Shown here piece by piece: positions 43,982 through 53,000 of a DNA stretch of 64,000 nt. Position 1 is the first letter of the stretch. The number at the start of each line of letters is the position of its first letter. The notes beneath the pieces are model-generated. The model made no database searches, was not told the origin of the DNA, and saw only the letters and a list, made by a program, of their open reading frames with translations. Source of the DNA: Acidobacteria bacterium 13_1_20CM_3_53_8 (GTDB lineage Bacteria > Acidobacteriota > Blastocatellia > Pyrinomonadales > Pyrinomonadaceae). The stretch spans positions 38,941-102,940 of the forward strand of contig MNJR01000144.1 of NCBI GenBank assembly GCA_001920415.1, read 5' to 3'. Both the position numbers and the translations under genes were made by a program.

Positions 43982-44839
43982 GTGGCAGGATTCTCATTTA
44001 CATCGTTCGGTCTGCGCATAGGCGTTCGCTCTAATGATGAAGCTGCGCTTGAGCGCATCATTGAAAATCTTCCGCCGGGGTGGAAGCCTTCAACGGTGCG
44101 TAGCGTTGAGCGCCTATATTCAATCTTAATAGGCAAGGGGGCGAACCGCCCCGGTGTTCGACGGTTCAATCTTCTTTATGAAGATCACATACGGGTGGCA
44201 CGCACGCTAGACCCGGACGAGTTGTTTGAATCATTCGAGTCAACCTTGCGGTTGTACGTCGCAGAGTTTGCTAAGCGCAGGTTGTTCATACACGCCGGTG
44301 TGGTAGGGTGGCGCGGGCGAGCCATACTGATTCCGGGACGCAGCTTTTCAGGAAAGACTACGCTCGTTTCTGAACTGCTTCGCGCTGGCGCAACCTACTA
44401 TTCGGACGAGTACGCTGTTTTGGACGAGCGCGGGCGCGTTCATCCCTTTCCGAAAAAGCTCTCTATGAGGGAGAGCGGCGATCACAGGCAGAACGATACG
44501 CCTGTAGAGGCTTTCGGCGGGCGGGCTGGCTCCAAGCCGTTGCCGGTTGGACTCGTGATTGCGAGTCAATACAAGGAGGGAGCGCGGTGGCGTCCTGTTG
44601 AGTTGACGCCGGGGCAAGGAGCATTGACACTTCTAGCCAATACGGTGGCTGCGCGGCGTGAACCTGAAAAAGCGATTGCAATTTTGCAGCAAGTAGTGTC
44701 AAATGCGCGTGTCCTTAAGGGAGCGCGTGGCGAAGCTAAAGAGATGGCTCGGTCTGTGTTGGGCCAACTTGACGAGATAAATTCTGTTCCATTCTTCGAG
44801 AATGATGGTAAACTCCCCGTCGAGCTTCGCAGTTCTTAG
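43982..44839 (+). CDS. HPr-kinase-related kinase (HprK-like)
   Basis: P-loop kinase related to the C-terminal domain of HPr kinase/phosphorylase. The N-terminus FSFTSFGLRIGVRSND is typical of HprK-related proteins of glycan and peptide-modification loci. Walker A is PGRSFSGKTTLVSELL, with the Lys near residue 125, preceded by RLFIHAGVVGWRGRAILI and followed by YYSDEYAVLDERGRVHPFPKKLSMR, the HprK-like active-site segment. The start is a GTG; an ATT nine codons upstream has the better-placed ribosome binding site. It lies 44 bases before a PqqD-like gene, with a nucleotidyltransferase gene next. In some lasso-peptide clusters related kinases phosphorylate a peptide, so the PqqD-linked peptide is the likely substrate here. 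Confidence 0.85.
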   Translation: MAGFSFTSFGLRIGVRSNDEAALERIIENLPPGWKPSTVRSVERLYSILIGKGANRPGVRRFNLLYEDHIRVARTLDPDELFESFESTLRLYVAEFAKRRLFIHAGVVGWRGRAILIPGRSFSGKTTLVSELLRAGATYYSDEYAVLDERGRVHPFPKKLSMRESGDHRQNDTPVEAFGGRAGSKPLPVGLVIASQYKEGARWRPVELTPGQGALTLLANTVAARREPEKAIAILQQVVSNARVLKGARGEAKEMARSVLGQLDEINSVPFFENDGKLPVELRSS

Positions 44840-44883
44840 GTCGGGAGCCGTTTTCAGTTTAGCAATCTATTATTGGAGGCTAC

Positions 44884-45378
44884 ATGAGAGATACAAATGG
44901 ACAGCAAACCCCCTTCGCTCGTAAAGATGGGCTAGTAGTAAAAGAGCTGCCAGACGAGGTTTTGGTCTATGATCTCGAGCGTGATAAAGCACACTGCTTG
45001 AATCAAACGGCTGCCCTCATTTGGAAACACTGCGATGGTCAGACGAGCGTACGGGATATGACCCAGATGCTTGAGACAGAGTTGAAGGCTCCGGTGGATG
45101 AGAAGCTAGTTTGGTTCGCGCTGGATCAGCTCTCGAAAGATAATTTGCTTGAAGAGCGTGTCACGATGCCCGCTGCAATCATTGCCAGCGGCATGAGCAG
45201 AAGACAGATGATGCGCGCGCTTGGCGTTGCAGCCCTGGTAGCCGTTCCAGTTGTGACCTCAATCGTTGCCCCAACTCCGGCTCAGGCCGCGACATGCTTG
45301 CCGCCAGGCTCCCCGTGCACACCACCGGGTACAAATTGTTGCTCTCTGTCGTGCTTACCTACCAACCTGTGCGCTTAA
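44884..45378 (+). CDS. PqqD-like (RRE) protein fused to a signal peptide and a six-cysteine knottin-like tail
   Basis: A 164-residue protein in three parts. Residues about 10-95 are a PqqD-type winged-helix domain (FARKDGLVVKELPDEVLVYD, HCLNQTAALIWKHCDG, LDQLSKDNLLEE), the fold of RiPP recognition elements. Residues 104-135 form a secretion signal: SRRQMMR resembles a twin-arginine motif, followed by a hydrophobic stretch and a PAQA cleavage site. The last 29 residues hold six cysteines (138, 145, 152, 153, 157, 163) spaced C-x6-C-x6-CC-x3-C-x5-C, with many Pro, Gly, Ser and Thr. That is the cystine-knot pattern of conotoxins and other knottins. A ribosome binding site (GGAGG) lies 6-10 bases before the ATG. 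Confidence 0.88.
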   Translation: MRDTNGQQTPFARKDGLVVKELPDEVLVYDLERDKAHCLNQTAALIWKHCDGQTSVRDMTQMLETELKAPVDEKLVWFALDQLSKDNLLEERVTMPAAIIASGMSRRQMMRALGVAALVAVPVVTSIVAPTPAQAATCLPPGSPCTPPGTNCCSLSCLPTNLCA

Positions 45379-45438
45379 TTAGCGCCCAATGTTAGAGCTT
45401 GCCTAATCAGGCTCTAAAGGAGATTCGAGTTGCGGTCA

Positions 45439-45468
45439 GGGTGCCTGTGCGAAATTTGACAGGCACCC
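45439..45468 (+). promoter_or_regulatory. 10 bp stem-loop between the cystine-knot and nucleotidyltransferase genes
   Basis: GGGTGCCTGT-type arms pair perfectly over 10 bp (45439-45448 with 45459-45468) around a 10-base loop. No T-run follows. Smaller hairpins precede it at the stop codon (GCGCT/AGCGC, 45371-45385) and at 45393-45416. The series may attenuate the nucleotidyltransferase message relative to the cystine-knot gene, allowing more peptide than enzyme. The structure is seen; the role is inference. Confidence 0.4.
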
Positions 45469-45520
45469 CACATGACCGTACTCGTTTCCTTCCTCACCAG
45501 CAAGGGGCGTGTGAAGCTGT

Positions 45521-46591
45521 ATGTCGAGAGCTTTTTGCGATTCACCAGGCAGTCTGGTTGCAAAAGCTCTCACAGGCTCATGGCGCACACACCCGCCTTC
45601 ACTGGAAATCTCAGAATCCGAATTTGACCGCATAGCACCTCTGCTTTTAGGCTCTGGCGCTGCATCACTAGGGTGGTGGCGTCTCAAGCACTCGACTCTT
45701 CGCCCAGCCTCTTACCACGATTTTCAGCAAGCTTATCGCTTACTGGCCTTACAGGATTCGGTTCACGAATCTGAAATTAAAAAAATATTTTCACTCCTGC
45801 GCGCTTCCGGCATAGAGCCTCTGTTGGTGAAGGGCTGGGCTATTGCGCGGGCTTATCCTGAAACAGCCCTTCGCCCGTTCGGGGATAAGGACATCTGCGT
45901 TCGGCCCGGACAGCACTCAACGGCACGGTCTGTCCTTACAAGCCCGGAGGCGAAGGGTCTATGGTTCGATCTTCACGAAGGTTTTGACGAACTGCCGGAC
46001 AGAACTGTGGAAGAGCTTTTCGAGCGCTCCCGTCTGGTAAAACTTGGCGATTACGATGTCAGGGTTATGAGCGAGGAGGATCACTTAGCTCTGCTCTCAA
46101 TCCATTTGCTGAAGCACGGTGCATGGCGTCCGCTCTGGCTCTGCGACATAGGCGCAGCGCTTGAGACGAGAGCGGAAACTTTCGACTGGGACATCTGTCT
46201 GGGCAAACAGAGTCGCCGCGCAAAATGGATAACGTGCGCAATTGGTTTAGCACGCGAACTCTTGGGCGCTTGCGTTGCTGATGATGAGATTGAAAAGAGA
46301 TCGCTAGAATTGCCGCGCTGGCTCATTCCAAATGTATTGAAGCAATGGGAGAGGCCATACGCTATAAATCAGCCACCGATGAGTCATCGCGCTCCTATGG
46401 TTAGTTATCTGCGTCATCCCGGCGGTCTGTTGGCGGATATACGCAATCGCTGGCCTGATCCTATCATCGCCACCATAAGCTTGAGCGGGCCTTTCAATGA
46501 TCTACCCAGATTTCCTTTTCAATTTGGAAATTGCATTGCGCGAACTGCCCAGTTTCTGACTAACTTGCCCAAACACATGCGTGGGCAATGA
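45521..46591 (+). CDS. nucleotidyltransferase-family protein (NTP_transf_5-like)
   Basis: Polymerase-beta-type nucleotidyltransferase fold of the family found near HprK-like and PqqD-like genes. The core is IEPLLVKGWAIARAYPETALRPFGDKDICV (about 96-126), where D122 and D124 form the DxD metal site, followed by WFDLHEGF and the helical LALLSIHLLKHGAWRPLWLCDIGAAL. At 356 aa it is of usual length. The ATG is the first start after an in-frame stop; no strong ribosome binding site is visible. Homologues in lasso-peptide clusters are thought to modify the peptide. Here the neighbouring cystine-knot protein is the obvious candidate partner. Confidence 0.82.
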   Translation: MSRAFCDSPGSLVAKALTGSWRTHPPSLEISESEFDRIAPLLLGSGAASLGWWRLKHSTLRPASYHDFQQAYRLLALQDSVHESEIKKIFSLLRASGIEPLLVKGWAIARAYPETALRPFGDKDICVRPGQHSTARSVLTSPEAKGLWFDLHEGFDELPDRTVEELFERSRLVKLGDYDVRVMSEEDHLALLSIHLLKHGAWRPLWLCDIGAALETRAETFDWDICLGKQSRRAKWITCAIGLARELLGACVADDEIEKRSLELPRWLIPNVLKQWERPYAINQPPMSHRAPMVSYLRHPGGLLADIRNRWPDPIIATISLSGPFNDLPRFPFQFGNCIARTAQFLTNLPKHMRGQ

Positions 46592-46650
46592 CGGTTTCAT
46601 CACATCATACGTATAATGAATCTCTAATTGAATCTACTTTCAAAACCTTA

Positions 46651-46674
46651 GGCTCGTGAGAGCGCCGCTTTTTC
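46651..46674 (+). terminator. candidate terminator after the nucleotidyltransferase gene
   Basis: GGCTC pairs with GAGC(G)CC around a GTGA tetraloop of the GNRA type, followed by GCTTTTT. It lies 60 bases after the stop codon and would close the kinase/PqqD/nucleotidyltransferase unit. Confidence 0.45.
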
Positions 46675-46989
46675 AATTATAACTAGCAGCTCAATAAGAT
46701 ACCCAGACCGATTCAAATTTGCTAAATTGTGTCTCTGCGCACTTGCGCTTGGGACAGAATATGCTTATAAAGATTAGGTCGAAAGAGTAGTCTGCTGGCC
46801 TGCAGTTGCTGGCCCGGTGCGAGGTTAATGAATCACAAGCGGCCAGCTTGATTATCATCCCTCTATTCCTTGAGCACCGAAATAAGTTGCACCCAGGATT
46901 GATTCCCTGTGATGGAGTTTTAGCAATAGTATTGATGTTCCATCTTCTAACTCGTTTCGGATTCGAGATTAGAAGTGAGGTGATTTGTA
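46675..46989. other. 315-base gap before the C25 peptidase gene
   Basis: No gene is supported. GCTGGCC (46794-46800) and GGCCAGC (46841-46847) form a 7 bp inverted repeat, and AATCACAAGC with GCTTGATT can form a competing hairpin (46831-46853). This could be a leader with alternative folds, but it matches no riboswitch I know. A good ribosome binding site (GAGGTG) precedes the peptidase ATG. Confidence 0.3.
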
Positions 46990-49971
46990 ATGAAGAGTTT
47001 TTGGCGCAAGTCGCGGATTAGGTTTTACCTTGTGCCCGTCTTGATTTCTATTTCAATTATCACGACATCCGCATCACCCTTTCTTGTACAGTCTGCCGCT
47101 CAGAGCCGCTCGCAAACAGATTCCAGCCAGTCGCAAGCAAACTTGAAACTCCTCTCTTTCAAGGCTACGGCTGCAAGCGGCGGCGTCTTACTCGAATGGC
47201 AGACCAGTTTTGAACTAAATAATCTTGGATTCAATCTATACCGCGAGCAGAACGGCGAACGCACATTGGTCAACCGATCTCTCATCGCTGGCTCGGCGCT
47301 TAGTGCCGGAGCAGGAAATCCTCTAACAGCCGGGCGAGGCTACACTCTGGCTGATTCGCGTGGCTCTATAAACTCAAGCTACTATCTTGAAGCGATTGAC
47401 TTGAGCGGAGTGAAGACCACGCACGGGCCTTTCTTCCCTGTACAAGCAAGCACGCTTTCAAAGCAGCAGCAGTCTGTAATTCTGTCGCAACTCAGCCAGC
47501 CATCTCCCAGCAATGATTTCGGCAGGGGCGAGCCTTCGACCGCCTTCGATAATTCGAGCGGGTCTAATACGCCTTCCGGGGATTTGAATACGCAGTGGAC
47601 GGTTGCGGCGCAGTCTGGATTAAAGATTCAAGTCAAGAAGAGCGGGTGGTATCGCATCACTCAGCCGGAGCTTCTGGCAGCGGGCTTGAGCGCATCTGCC
47701 GATGCGGGAACGCTTCATCTATTCAGGGATGGCGTGGAGCAGGCCATACGAGTGAGCCGTTCGAGCGGTCAACTGGGGCAGAACGATTACATTGAATTTT
47801 ACGCGCAGGCTCTGAGTAACCCTTTCACAGACACTCGCATCTACTGGCTAACCTCCGATACGACGCAAGGCAAGCGCATGCAGGTGTTTTCCGCCGTGAG
47901 ACCGGATACTACAGATACTCCAAAGCCTTCTACGCGTCCCACGCCCGTACCTGTTCAAGGTATTCCGCAGCGCCCCGCAAACGGATTCTATGTCCCATTC
48001 GCAGGCCAGCTATTTCCGCCCATCTTGAGACTGCCACAGGCCAGAAGAGATTCTATTGAAACTGAGACCACTAGGGAGCCTGTGCGGCCATCACATCAAG
48101 AAGAGAACGAGAACAATCAGCCGCCTGCCGCCGAAGCCCACACGGACGCGACCAACGCCTCTACGAGTACGGATGCGCCTCCTGTTGCGCATCCTAAAAA
48201 GAAGCGAGTGAAGACGCGTAAGGCTTCAGTTAAAAAGGGAAGCGCTCAGCGAAATCATTTCGACGTGAATGCCGCCAGCGCTTCTAATCCTAGCTTTCCC
48301 TACATTATTGAGCACCGCAACCGCTCTACCTATTTCGGGGCGGTGCTGAACGGGGATACCGAGAACTTTTTTGGCGAGCCTATACTGAGTTCTCTGCCAG
48401 CAGCAGGTATAATCACGCTTGACGTAAATAATCCTGATACTACTGCGCAATGGGAAGGCACTCTTGAGATCGCGATTCAAGGGGTATCAAACTTCCCGCA
48501 TCAGATAGGCGTGACCCTTAACGATCTGAGTTTGCCGCCCTTCACATTCTACTTTCGCGCTAATTTCGTCGTCAAAATTCCCATCAGCATGTCGCAGCTA
48601 CGCGCGGGCGCTAATACACTGAAGCTCACGACCGATTCGCAAAGCGGTGTGTGTCTGGTTGATTACGTGCGCCTTACTTTCGCGCACGCATATAGAGCGG
48701 ACAATAACTCTCTAGCATACAGCGCAAAGTCCGGGCAGACGGTTAGGATTGACGGTTTCACTTCTTCGCAAGTGCGCATCGTTGACGTAACCGATCCAAA
48801 CAACGTGCAAGCCACGAACAGTTGGAGCGGGAAAGGCCGACACACATTTCTGGCATTTACAGGCGGGCAGATCAATCACGCAGACGGGATCACCCTCAAT
48901 CAGCCTTCGCAGTTAAATAGCACTGCTCTGGGCGCAGACCTGCTGGTAATAGGCTATTCCGATTTTCTGTCTGCCGTCCAGCCTCTTGTGGATTTAAGAA
49001 GAAGTCAGGGACTAAAAGTGTACGTAGCCAATGTAGAGGATGTCTATGACGAATTCAGTTTCGGCAATCGCGGCCCTGACGCAATACACGATTTTCTGAA
49101 CTGGGCGCATGGTCACTGGTCTCAGCCGCCCCATTTCTTATTGCTGGTCGGTTGTGCGAGCGTTGATCCTAGGAACTATTTAGGAATAGCCTTTGTTGAT
49201 TTTGTTCCTACTAAACTGGTTGACGCCACTTTTTCAGAAGCTGCATCGGACGATGCGCTAGCTGATTTTGATAACGACGGTTTGCCGGAGATGGCGGTCG
49301 GAAGGTTGCCGGGACGCTCGGCTGCTGAAATTAGCAAGATGGTCTCGAAGATTGTGAACTACACGCCTGGCAATCAGTCGCAGACTGCCGTGATGGTCGC
49401 CGATACCAACGCAACCGGTTACGATTTCGAGGGCGAGAACGCAGAAGTCGCGCAACTTATGCCTCCTTCTATGACAGTTAAGAACGTCAACTACGGAAGC
49501 AACACTACGGGTTGCACAGAAACCAACTGCGCGACTCGAGATCAGATCAATAATGCCGTGAACCAGGGGCCTATGCTGGTCAACTACTCCGGGCATGGAA
49601 CCCTGAACGCTTGGACCGGCTCAGGCATTTTTAGGAACCAGGATGCGCTGGTGCTTTCGAACGGAAATCATCTTCCTGTTTTTATAATGATGACATGTCT
49701 AACGGGGTACTTTAACGACCCCAGTACAGAGAGTATATCCGCGTCATTGATGCGTGCGGACAACGGAGGAGCCGTTGCGGCTTGGGCTTCTTCGGGATTG
49801 ACGATACCAACGGGACAGCAGTTGATGAATAAAAGCCTCTACCAGCAGCTTTTCAGCAGTAACCCTCCAACTATTGGCGACGCCGTGCGAAACGCTAAAA
49901 CTTCCACAGACGACATTGACGTTCGCCACACCTGGGTTCTCTTCGGCGATCCAACGATGAGAGTTAGATAG
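46990..49971 (+). CDS. secreted gingipain-type C25 family peptidase
   Basis: A 993-residue secreted cysteine peptidase. A signal peptide (hydrophobic about 12-32, ending near SAAQS) is followed by a beta-rich N-terminal region resembling PorU/gingipain adaptors (LEWQTSFELNNLGFNLYREQNGER). A Pro/Lys/Arg/Thr-rich insert lies near 360-420. The C25 catalytic region (about 650-990) contains LPEMAVGRLPGRSAAEI. The His of NYSGHGT (H869) and the Cys of FIMMTCLTGYF (C903) form the dyad. The C-terminus WVLFGDPTMRVR ends in the GDPxMxL motif of this group. There is no T9SS sorting domain after the catalytic domain. PorU, a relative, is a sortase that attaches proteins to LPS. Confidence 0.88.
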   Translation: MKSFWRKSRIRFYLVPVLISISIITTSASPFLVQSAAQSRSQTDSSQSQANLKLLSFKATAASGGVLLEWQTSFELNNLGFNLYREQNGERTLVNRSLIAGSALSAGAGNPLTAGRGYTLADSRGSINSSYYLEAIDLSGVKTTHGPFFPVQASTLSKQQQSVILSQLSQPSPSNDFGRGEPSTAFDNSSGSNTPSGDLNTQWTVAAQSGLKIQVKKSGWYRITQPELLAAGLSASADAGTLHLFRDGVEQAIRVSRSSGQLGQNDYIEFYAQALSNPFTDTRIYWLTSDTTQGKRMQVFSAVRPDTTDTPKPSTRPTPVPVQGIPQRPANGFYVPFAGQLFPPILRLPQARRDSIETETTREPVRPSHQEENENNQPPAAEAHTDATNASTSTDAPPVAHPKKKRVKTRKASVKKGSAQRNHFDVNAASASNPSFPYIIEHRNRSTYFGAVLNGDTENFFGEPILSSLPAAGIITLDVNNPDTTAQWEGTLEIAIQGVSNFPHQIGVTLNDLSLPPFTFYFRANFVVKIPISMSQLRAGANTLKLTTDSQSGVCLVDYVRLTFAHAYRADNNSLAYSAKSGQTVRIDGFTSSQVRIVDVTDPNNVQATNSWSGKGRHTFLAFTGGQINHADGITLNQPSQLNSTALGADLLVIGYSDFLSAVQPLVDLRRSQGLKVYVANVEDVYDEFSFGNRGPDAIHDFLNWAHGHWSQPPHFLLLVGCASVDPRNYLGIAFVDFVPTKLVDATFSEAASDDALADFDNDGLPEMAVGRLPGRSAAEISKMVSKIVNYTPGNQSQTAVMVADTNATGYDFEGENAEVAQLMPPSMTVKNVNYGSNTTGCTETNCATRDQINNAVNQGPMLVNYSGHGTLNAWTGSGIFRNQDALVLSNGNHLPVFIMMTCLTGYFNDPSTESISASLMRADNGGAVAAWASSGLTIPTGQQLMNKSLYQQLFSSNPPTIGDAVRNAKTSTDDIDVRHTWVLFGDPTMRVR

Positions 49972-50019
49972 TCTTACAGAACTCACCCTCTAGGTCAGTC
50001 GCTTCATAAAAATTTGAGC

Positions 50020-50044
50020 ACCCGGTACATAGAGTGTACCGGGT
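50020..50044 (+). terminator. 9 bp hairpin between the peptidase and nuclease genes
   Basis: ACCCGGTAC pairs perfectly with GTACCGGGT around a 7-base loop, 48 bases after the peptidase stop. It is GC-rich but not followed by a T-run (CGGCCCC instead), so it may be a weak terminator, a processing site or an operator. Confidence 0.35.
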
Positions 50045-50082
50045 CGGCCCCGTCGTTTGCTGAAAATCAGTAGAGGTCTATT

Positions 50083-53000
50083 TTGATGTCATCAAGAAAC
50101 CGAATCATTCCGCTTCGTATCAGAACTAGCATGGCCGTGCTGGTCACACTGACAATCGCAGTCGTGATTTACTTTTCGGCGTCGCCTCTGTCAGTCCAAA
50201 GCGCTGGGAACCCTAGCGTTGTCATTAACAAATATTTCAACTCCGGCACGACAGCCGATGTGGTTGAGTTGCTCGTCATTCAAGACGGTCTGGATATGCG
50301 AGGAATGATAATAAAAGATTTTTCCAGCAGCATGGCAAACGATGGCGGCGGGAAATATCAATTTTCCACAGATGCTTTGTGGAGCAGCGTTCGATCTGGA
50401 ACACTCATCGTTCTCAGGAATGATAATAGTGCGGCGGATACAACCGTCGGCGGTGGGGATTATAACTTAGATTTGGGCTTGCAAAATGCTGCGTACTTTT
50501 CCTCCCTAGGAGGAACTTTCGACATTGCGACCACAGAAATGGTTATGATTAAGACGGCTGGAAGCGGTGATGCAGGAGTAACTGGAAGCATTCATGCTCT
50601 GGCGGGCGGGACAGCAGGCGCACAATTCACCGCCGCTGCCGCTCCTAAACTGATCGCATCAGGCACATCACCCGGCGGTCAATTCGTGTTTGCCAACAAC
50701 AGCACTCAAAGCATTAATGACTTCGACGGAACAGATGCTACCGGAAATGCTACCGGATTAACTTTCGGCGCCGGCAATAACGCGAATAACACTGCATACA
50801 TCAATTCGCTCAGAAACCAAGGCGGCATAACTATCTCAATCAACGACGTGACGAAAGCCGAGGGCAACGCGGGTACGACTACCTTTAGCTTTGTCGTTAG
50901 CCTGTCATCACCAGCGCAGGCCGGGGGCGTGACGTTCGATATAGCCACGCAAGACAACACAGCCACCATAGCCGATAACGATTACGTGTTGCGTAGTTTG
51001 ACGGGTCAAACAATTCCACAAGGCAGCAGCAGCTATAACTTCGATGTCACAGTCAATGGCGATACCACCACAGAGCCAAACGAGATATTCTTCGTTAACA
51101 TCTCGAACATAGTCGGCGCGAATGCTGGCGACACTCAAGGGCAGGGAACTATAAACAATGACGACGTTACGCTCGTCGGCATATGCCAGATTCAAGGATC
51201 GGGAACGACCTCCCCATTCGCAGGACAAAACATAACGACAAGCGGCGTAGTCACAGGCTTCAAGTCCGGGTCGTCTGGCGGCTTCTACATACAGGACGAC
51301 GCTTGCGACACAGACTCCGCCACATCAAACGGCATCTTCGTCTTCACTGGAGGAACTTTCCCGGCAGCAGCCGTCATAGGCAACAGCGTGCTTGTCCAAG
51401 GCACTGTGCAGGAGTTCATCCCTTCGGCGGACACGCACCAGAAGCCTCTGACCGAGATAAGCAGCAGCCCTACAACTACGTTGCTAACAACTGGGAATAC
51501 ACTCCCTGCGCCCGTCACTATAACCGCTTCCGACACGCAGGCGGCAGGTCTGGAAAATCTGGAGCGCTTAGAGGGCATGCGCGTTCAAGTAGGCTCGCTC
51601 ACGGTGGTTGGCCCAACTCAGGGCAGCATTACTGAGTCAAGCGCTACGGTCTCCTCTACAGGTGTCTTCTTCGGCGTCGTTACAGGAATGGCGCGCCCCT
51701 TCCGAGAGGCTGGCATCAGCATCAGCGACCCGCTCCCTTCGGGCGCGCCCGCCAATGTCCCGCGCTTTGACGAGAATCCAGAAAGGATTCGCGTTGATAG
51801 CGACGCGCAACCGGGTACGACCGCGCTGGACGTGGCCGCAGGCACTGTAATAACGAATCTCATAGGCGAGATGGACTACTCCTTCCGCGCATGGACTATC
51901 TTGCCGGAGGCAGCCAGCCCGCCTACGGTCGGCTCACAGCCCGGCTCAACGCCTGCGCCCGTGCCTAACGCCAACGAACTGACAATCGCCTCCTTCAACA
52001 TGGAGCGCTTCTTCGACACTACAAACGACCCGAATAATCCGAACGACCCTGTGCTGACGGCTACAGCCTTCAACAAGAGACTCAGTAAAGCATCGCAGAT
52101 AATACGCAACGTGCAGAAGCTGCCGGACGTTATAGGCGTAGAGGAGATGGAGAACCTCTCTACCTTGCAGGCCGTTGCGGCGCAGGTCAACAGCGATGTA
52201 GTGAACATTGACGGCGGCTCGAATCCTAACTACCATGCCTACTTAGTCGAGGGCAATGACATAGGCGGCATTGACGTTGGTTTCTTGGTCAAGGAATCGC
52301 GCGTTACGACCATCAACGTTACGCAGATTGAACTGGCTGGTTGCGATCACGTTACAGCCTCGACTTGCTATAATTACACTGACCCGAATACTGGCGCGCT
52401 CGATATACTCAACGACCGCCCGCCGCTTGTTCTGCAAGCATCAATACCCAGTCAGGCCGGGGGAACCTTCGCCTTCATCGTTATCGTTAATCATACGCGC
52501 TCGCTGAGTGGCATTGATGACAACACTGCGGCTGGAGCAGGGACGGTTGGAGCGCGTGTTCGTGAGAAGCGACGCAAGCAGGCAGAGTTCCTTGCTAACT
52601 ACATTCAGAATCGGCAGACGGCAGACCCTACAGAAAAGATTATCACGGTCGGCGACCTAAACGCTTTTCGGGTTAACGACGGCTACGTTGACGTGATAGG
52701 GACTATCCTGGGAACGCCTGCGCCGCCAGATCAAGTTGTGCTTGCCTCTTCAGACCTTGTCAACCCAAACTTAACAGACCTGTTGGATACGCTTCCGGCC
52801 ACCGAGCAATATTCTTACAATTTCGACGGCAATGCGCAGACGCTTGACCACATCATCGTTAACCGGCGTGCGTTCGTCTTCGTTGACCGCTTTGCCTACG
52901 CACGCAACGATTCAGATTTTCCGGTTAAGAACTACGAGAGCACGAACGAGTTGCGCCTCTCTGACCACGACCAGCCTGTAGCCTACTTCAATTTAGCAAT

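Noticed and set aside
45399-45635. A 78-residue frame after the cystine-knot gene
   Set aside because: It overlaps the nucleotidyltransferase gene by more than 100 bases, has no family resemblance, and contains the 45439 hairpin; it looks like chance.
21686-46591. Lasso-peptide cluster, because AsnB-like, PqqD-like, HprK-like and nucleotidyltransferase genes are all in the window
   Set aside because: No transglutaminase-like B2 protease or classical lasso precursor is seen. The AsnB proteins have complete amidotransferase domains and lie about 20 kb away inside glycan genes.
46806-47021. A 71-residue frame before the C25 peptidase
   Set aside because: It runs into the peptidase start region in another frame and has no recognisable features or ribosome binding site.
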